Assembly: GCA_002707365.1 (NCBI GenBank)
Contig: PAMQ01000008.1
Span: 3,122-67,121 of the forward strand
DNA: 64,000 nucleotides
Direction of reading: 5' to 3'
From: Trueperaceae bacterium
GTDB taxonomy: Bacteria > Deinococcota > Deinococci > Deinococcales > Trueperaceae
Each line of letters opens with the position of its first letter. Position 1 is the stretch's first letter. Below the pieces are notes generated by a model. The model was given only the letters and a program-made list of their open reading frames with translations, ran no database searches and was not told the DNA's origin. Below, one piece after another: positions 60,203-64,000 of the stretch. Both the position numbers and the translations under genes were made by a program.

Positions 60203-60661
60203 GTGAGACAAAAAATAATTGTGTTGTTTTCTTTGGGTTTCATAATTGCGCTAGCAGCATGCGCCCCTAAGGAATTGGGGTCATCGAATAGATCCTACAA
60301 AGGTGAAAAGGATGCTTTGTACGCGGTTGTTCTTGAGGCGGCGTCAGCAGCATCTGTCGAGTTTAAGTCAGACAATTGGGTAGTATCACGCAACGAAATA
60401 GAAAATCATTTCTTGGAATTAAAAGCTAATATGTGTTGCCAGAAAAAGTTTATTGGTATTTCTTGGGGCAAGAACTATGAAACACTGTTATCGGTCAAGC
60501 TTACTCACATTAAAGAAAACAAAGATATTGCCCAGGAGAAAGGAACCAGAATTACTATCAAAGGAGGCCTCAATACCGCTGCCATGGCCAACAGAATATG
60601 GGAATTAATAGACGCAGAGTTCCCGAGGCTTAAGCCAGCCCGTCATAGACTCCCAAGTTAA
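60203..60661 (+). CDS. Small predicted lipoprotein, unknown function
   Basis: A 152-aa protein. I do not recognise the family. An N-terminal signal 'RQKIIVLFSLGFIIA' is followed by lipobox L-A-A-C, so Cys becomes the lipidated residue. The mature part is charged and mixed alpha/beta, with a C-C pair ('ANMCCQKK') and 'IWELIDAEF'. The start is GTG 60203 with AGGGAAAGAG upstream; ATGs at 60155-60164 would place 13-16 polar residues before the signal. It lies ~125 bp after icd and may have its own promoter. Confidence 0.72.
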   Translation: MRQKIIVLFSLGFIIALAACAPKELGSSNRSYKGEKDALYAVVLEAASAASVEFKSDNWVVSRNEIENHFLELKANMCCQKKFIGISWGKNYETLLSVKLTHIKENKDIAQEKGTRITIKGGLNTAAMANRIWELIDAEFPRLKPARHRLPS

Positions 60662-60836
60662 TACATTCAACCCCAACAACTAACCTTTTCTTTTGACATT
60701 CTTTTAGTATTTACCGAGAAGAGGCTTAAGAAATCCTTGACAGCTAACCTGTGTCAACTGAGGTGGTTGCAGAGTGTTTTGAGATGTGCAGTAAAGGCTA
60801 GAAATGCTGTCTTGGCAGGTGCTGACGCCCTGCATA

Positions 60837-62000
60837 TTAATTTGGTGCATCACCCCAATCTGGCACGATACACATCTCACCATTGCGTAGAGCCGACTCG
60901 TGTGCCACAACCCCAGCCGCCATATAGCGGACTGCTTCCCAGACGTTAATTTCCGGAGTGCGTCCTTTAGCCACAGCGTCCACGAATTCGTGCACTAAAT
61001 ACGCGTGAGATCCTCCGTGCCCACCATAAATACTAGATCCTTCACTTGAGATTAGGAGGGCCTTCTCTATTTCTCTAGGGAGAGGGTCACGCATTTCCTC
61101 AACCGTTAATGGTGTGCAGGTAGATTTATCAAGCCAGCAATTATCCCGAAATGTACCTTCCGTACCAAACACGCGCAAGGTTTCAACGCCAGGGTGACCG
61201 ATTTGCCGGTGCTCACAGATACGCATGGTTGCACCGTTACTCATATGGAAAAGAGCTGTCTCATTGCTGAATTCTTCTCCAAAGTAGTCATCCGGTTCAG
61301 GTGATAGGAAACCCCGAGCAGTGACCTCCAGTGCGTGTGCACCCATAACTGAAATTGGTCCGCTTATAGAATGGGTAGGGTAGTGCATTGGCGCACTTCC
61401 TGTGTCTCGTCCACCCGATTCCTGAGATATCCACTCCATGCCAGCCGCGCTTGCCAATCGCCGTTGTCGCACTTTGCGCAAATTGGATTTGTCCCAATCC
61501 ACATCATGCAAGTACTCTCCTTCTGAATAGACGAAATGACCAAAACAGCCTGCTTCAGACTGACGGCGGCAATACATTGTTTCTGGTCGGTAGAAGGTTG
61601 TCTCGCCTAACATGTATAGCTGTCCTGTTTGAGTACATGTGTTTACGAGTTTGTCGCACCACTCTAGAATTTCCTGACCGTCGGGTAGAGAAACCACAGG
61701 AACCGCACTATAAACATGTTTTCCGGCTTGCATGGCTCGTATAGCTTGACTGGCATGGAGCCATGGTTGGGTGAAAATAGCAAGCGCCTGCAGGTTACTT
61801 CGACAAATCTCTTCGAAAGAAGAGTATAGGTCTCGCGGAGCGAGTTTATTTTGCAGTGACGGCCTGTTTGAAAAGGCAGCCACACGCTCTGGCTCACGAT
61901 CACAAAGCGCAATACGCTCGACGAGTGGATGGGCATTAAAAAGTTCAACGAAACTCGACCCAAAGCTTCCAAGTCCTATAATCCCGATACTAATTCCCAC
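60837..62000 (-). CDS. Gfo/Idh/MocA family oxidoreductase lacking the EKP lysine
   Basis: A 387-aa protein: Rossmann 'ISIGIIGLGSFGSSFVELF', 'LAIFTQPWLHASQAIRAMQA', then 'GKHVYSAVPVVSLPDG'. The usual E-K-P box reads A-V-P, so the catalytic lysine is absent. The C-terminal domain keeps 'EWISQESGGRDTGSAPMHYP' and 'GGHGGSHAYLVHEFVDAV'. It may belong to a subfamily with another catalytic residue, or be a binding protein. The start is GTG 62000 with GGGGAGGAG upstream; an extension to 62045 has no ribosome site. Confidence 0.88.
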   Translation of the reverse strand: MGISIGIIGLGSFGSSFVELFNAHPLVERIALCDREPERVAAFSNRPSLQNKLAPRDLYSSFEEICRSNLQALAIFTQPWLHASQAIRAMQAGKHVYSAVPVVSLPDGQEILEWCDKLVNTCTQTGQLYMLGETTFYRPETMYCRRQSEAGCFGHFVYSEGEYLHDVDWDKSNLRKVRQRRLASAAGMEWISQESGGRDTGSAPMHYPTHSISGPISVMGAHALEVTARGFLSPEPDDYFGEEFSNETALFHMSNGATMRICEHRQIGHPGVETLRVFGTEGTFRDNCWLDKSTCTPLTVEEMRDPLPREIEKALLISSEGSSIYGGHGGSHAYLVHEFVDAVAKGRTPEINVWEAVRYMAAGVVAHESALRNGEMCIVPDWGDAPN

Positions 62001-62333
62001 GCTCTCCACTCCTCCCCTAGTCTCTACAAAACCAGTTAACGACAATAACGTATGGGGAGATAATAGCCTTCATTTATCAGAATAAAGTATGCCATCACTT
62101 TTATAAGGCATGGACATAACCTGTGGCATTTACGCAGTTACGGCTTTGCATAATATGTGTCTCCCGCTACTCGTTAAACAAATGTTTCGAATACGAGAAG
62201 TAGTTTTTCTTGGGTATTTCTCGGTCTTCAGATGGAAAAGATGACGCTGTGTGTTCTAGGGTGGTAAGAATCTGGTTACTCGAGATCCTGGTTGTCCGTA
62301 GTAGCCAAAATCTAAAACGCGGAGGAGAGGCCA
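62001..62333. other. Divergent intergenic region
   Basis: 333 bp, AT-rich, between a Gfo/Idh gene and the enolase-superfamily gene. No supported ORF. Short inverted elements are present (CTCGT...ACGAG around 62170-62200, with AAACA-AA-TGTTT inside), none strong enough to call. Confidence 0.45.
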
Positions 62334-63491
62334 ATGACGGAACCTACTATCACGCGACTCGAAGTTGTCATTTTCGAGCATGAGACTCAGGACATGGGTA
62401 CTGACTACAATGGGTTTAACCAAATATTTGAAAAGGGTTCGGTATTGAAGACTCGGCCTGCAGTCTTTCGGATTCACACGAGCGAAGGGATTACTGGTGA
62501 GTATCTTGCTGGTAACGGTGCTGCCCGGATTGAATCTATAGCTGACTACCTTCTGGGGAAGAATCCATTTGAGCGAGAGAAGATTTATAACGACTTAAAA
62601 CGAGGCTTGAGACACACAGACCGCACGGCTATGTGCCCGGTTGACGTTGCCTTGTGGGACTTTGCTGGAAAGTGTTTTAACGCCCCCATATACCAGCTGC
62701 TCGGCGGATATAAGAAGACGCTCCCAGCGTACGCTAGCACCCTTCATGGTGATGAGAACGGGGGCTTAGATTCGCCCGAGGCCTTCGCTGACTTTGCTGC
62801 CCAATGTAAGGATTTAGGGTACTCAGGCTTCAAGATCCACGGTTGGGGTGATGGGCCTATCAGCCGTGAGGTAGCTACGGTGCTTGCTACTCGGGACCGT
62901 GTTGGTAGCGCAATGGACCTAATGATTGATCCGGCGTGTGAGTACGAAACGTGGGCCGATGCTTTGCGGGTTGGTCGCGCCTGTGATGAGGCAGAGTTTT
63001 TCTGGCTGGAAGATCCTTACAAAGACGGTGGTGTGTCAATATTTGCTCACAATAAGCTCCGAAGCTTACTTAAAACCCCTCTACTTCAAACTGAACACGT
63101 CTTTGGGTTAGAGCATCATGTTGATTTCATTGTGAACGGCGGCACTGACTTTGTTCGAACGGGAGTTTACGAAGATGGTGGCATTACTGGAGCTATGAAA
63201 GTGGCGCATGCTGCTGAGGGTTTTGGTCTAGACGTCGAATTCCATTTCGGAGGTTTAGCGCATCGTCACTGTATTGCTGCGACGCGCAATACCAATTATT
63301 ATGAGCTCGGACTTGTTCACCCGAATGTGTTGCGCACTAAGCCACCTGTATACCCACCTGAATTTACAGACGAACTCGAGAACATTGACAGTGACGGCTG
63401 CGTAGCTGTTCCACAGGGACCAGGTCTTGGCGTGGATCTAGACTGGGATTACATCAAGGCTCACGAGATTGACCGTATCGTTCGTGAATAA
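62334..63491 (+). CDS. Mandelate racemase/muconate lactonizing-type enolase-superfamily enzyme
   Basis: A 385-aa protein with an N-terminal capping domain (~1-125) and a barrel. 'GYSGFKIHGWG' gives K167-x-H169. Metal ligands are D199 in 'LMIDPACEY', E226 in 'FFWLEDPYKDG' and E254 in 'LLQTEHVFG'; the catalytic His is H304 in 'VEFHFGGLAHRH'. This set fits acid-sugar dehydratases of the MR subgroup. GGAGGAGAGG precedes ATG 62334. It is followed by a TauD-like gene 45 bp downstream, probably in the same operon. Confidence 0.92.
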   Translation: MTEPTITRLEVVIFEHETQDMGTDYNGFNQIFEKGSVLKTRPAVFRIHTSEGITGEYLAGNGAARIESIADYLLGKNPFEREKIYNDLKRGLRHTDRTAMCPVDVALWDFAGKCFNAPIYQLLGGYKKTLPAYASTLHGDENGGLDSPEAFADFAAQCKDLGYSGFKIHGWGDGPISREVATVLATRDRVGSAMDLMIDPACEYETWADALRVGRACDEAEFFWLEDPYKDGGVSIFAHNKLRSLLKTPLLQTEHVFGLEHHVDFIVNGGTDFVRTGVYEDGGITGAMKVAHAAEGFGLDVEFHFGGLAHRHCIAATRNTNYYELGLVHPNVLRTKPPVYPPEFTDELENIDSDGCVAVPQGPGLGVDLDWDYIKAHEIDRIVRE

Positions 63492-63536
63492 TTAGGCCCT
63501 GGTACCACATAGTTTTAGAATATGGGGGAATTAGCA

Positions 63537-64000
63537 ATGAGCAGGGATTTCGATAAAGATTTTGCAGCTCGCTTACAGGAAGTTTTTGGTAGAGATGCGG
63601 GTTGTGAGGGGCCACTCGTACCTGCCGGTGGGGGCCGGCGTTTTGTCGGAATTGACTTAAGCCGTAACTTAGATCCTGGACAAGTGAACGTTTTGCTTGA
63701 TGGGCTTGCCCACTACGGTATTTTGAGCATACCGGGTCAGGACCTCAAGAAGTTCTCCCTAGCCCGGTTTGAACGATTTGCCAATCACTGGGGGGCGTTG
63801 GTGCCTCACCCTAATAACTTTCTTCGAGGCGGTAAATCAGCTCAATCAGATGGTGCTACTGACGGCGCCATCGAGTGGATTCCTTTTGCACGTCGTCGCT
63901 TCGCAGCCGTGAATACAGTTTTCCCAGGTCGCCTTGAATGCCTACCGCACGAGTCACCAGCTGTTCTAGTTGTTGCCAATTTCCAGGGTGATTCAAAAGG
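63537..64000 (+). CDS. TauD/TfdA-like Fe(II)/2-oxoglutarate dioxygenase, N-terminal part (truncated by window)
   Basis: An open frame from ATG 63537 to the window end, ~154 residues, with no stop. The N-terminal pattern 'LLDGLAHYGILSIPGQDLKK', 'FERFANHWGALVPHPNNF' and 'NTVFPGRLECLPHESP' resembles the TauD/TfdA opening (residue stretch where an enzyme 'acts as guardian' of alpha-KG binding). The iron-binding H-x-D and later His would lie near or beyond the cut. GGGGGAA lies 7 bases upstream. Probably co-transcribed with the enolase-superfamily gene. Confidence 0.7.
   Translation, partial: MSRDFDKDFAARLQEVFGRDAGCEGPLVPAGGGRRFVGIDLSRNLDPGQVNVLLDGLAHYGILSIPGQDLKKFSLARFERFANHWGALVPHPNNFLRGGKSAQSDGATDGAIEWIPFARRRFAAVNTVFPGRLECLPHESPAVLVVANFQGDSK

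Noticed and set aside
60738-60758. TTGACA...TGTCAA inverted repeat downstream of the last Gfo/Idh gene
   Set aside because: Only 6-bp arms, between gene ends and not in a promoter position.
62170-62200. Inverted elements CTCGT...ACGAG as an operator
   Set aside because: Arms of 5 bp with a long asymmetric spacer are too weak to distinguish from chance.
1-64000. CRISPR arrays, tRNA, rRNA, IS elements, integrases
   Set aside because: I looked for regularly spaced repeats, T-loop-like GTTCGA contexts and transposase motifs and found none that hold up.

Overview
The window is a gene-dense bacterial chromosome segment of about 55 protein genes made up almost entirely of catabolic enzymes and uptake systems. 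There is no rRNA, tRNA, CRISPR array, transposase, integrase or phage gene that I can recognise. Most genes have Shine-Dalgarno sites of the AGGAGG type. The two family-5 solute-binding proteins have cleavable signal peptides ending near A-Q or S-Q and no lipobox. A DarA-type cyclic-di-AMP receptor, a monomeric NADP-isocitrate dehydrogenase, and many Gfo/Idh/MocA, PhyH, amidohydrolase and hydantoinase-B genes suggest a free-living, probably marine heterotroph. A Deinococcota (Trueperales-like) or Chloroflexota-like lineage would fit, but this placement is a weak inference.

Layout. (1) 1-7608, plus strand: two hydantoinase-B genes, an allantoinase/hydantoinase-like cyclic amidohydrolase, an M24 'pita-bread' protein with an altered metal site, an unknown TIM-barrel protein and an imidazolonepropionase-type amidohydrolase; this looks like catabolism of cyclic ureides or amides. 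(2) 7763-16111: a D-threonine-aldolase-like enzyme, pdxH, a GH33 sialidase, darA, an ATZ/TRZ-like amidohydrolase, and a DegT aminotransferase followed 4 bp later by a third hydantoinase B. (3) About 16510-27230: a GC-rich block unlike both flanks, with two GH32 beta-fructosidases bracketing a complete Opp/Dpp-family ABC transporter whose parts look like the carbohydrate-transporting branch. It is probably a horizontally acquired fructan or fructo-oligosaccharide island, and a near-perfect 17-bp direct repeat lies just outside it on both sides. (4) 27260-32443, minus: an AtzG-like small subunit, an amidase and a second Opp/Dpp transporter. (5) 32642-35781, minus: M42 and M55 peptidases and an amidohydrolase. 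(6) 36231-40969, minus: two Gfo/Idh oxidoreductases, an aminotransferase and an amidohydrolase with an in-frame TGA. (7) 41248-50658: a sulfatase, a CurA-like reductase, a sugar-alcohol operon (Fe-ADH with an in-frame TGA and no start codon, Zn-ADH, PfkB kinase), an aldo/keto reductase and two more Gfo/Idh proteins. (8) 50851-64000: an ADP-ribosylglycohydrolase-like protein with beta-sandwich tail, two PhyH dioxygenases, an SDR, Gfo/Idh proteins, a cupin, monomeric IDH, a small lipoprotein, an enolase-superfamily dehydratase and the start of a TauD-like dioxygenase.

How it fits together. Transporters import oligosaccharides and amides or peptides. Intracellular hydrolases (GH32, GH33, amidase, M42, M55, amidohydrolases, hydantoinases, sulfatase) release monomers. 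Dehydrogenases, the PfkB kinase and the MR-type dehydratase feed these into central metabolism. No recognisable DNA-binding transcription factor occurs in the window. Several palindromes in divergent promoter regions therefore suggest control by regulators encoded elsewhere.

Most noteworthy are the GC-rich fructan island with flanking direct repeats, two full-length enzymes each broken by one in-frame TGA, an apparent ATA start codon in a permease gene, loss of a canonical metal ligand in two paralogous amidohydrolases, and an inverted repeat overlapping a ribosome-binding site.
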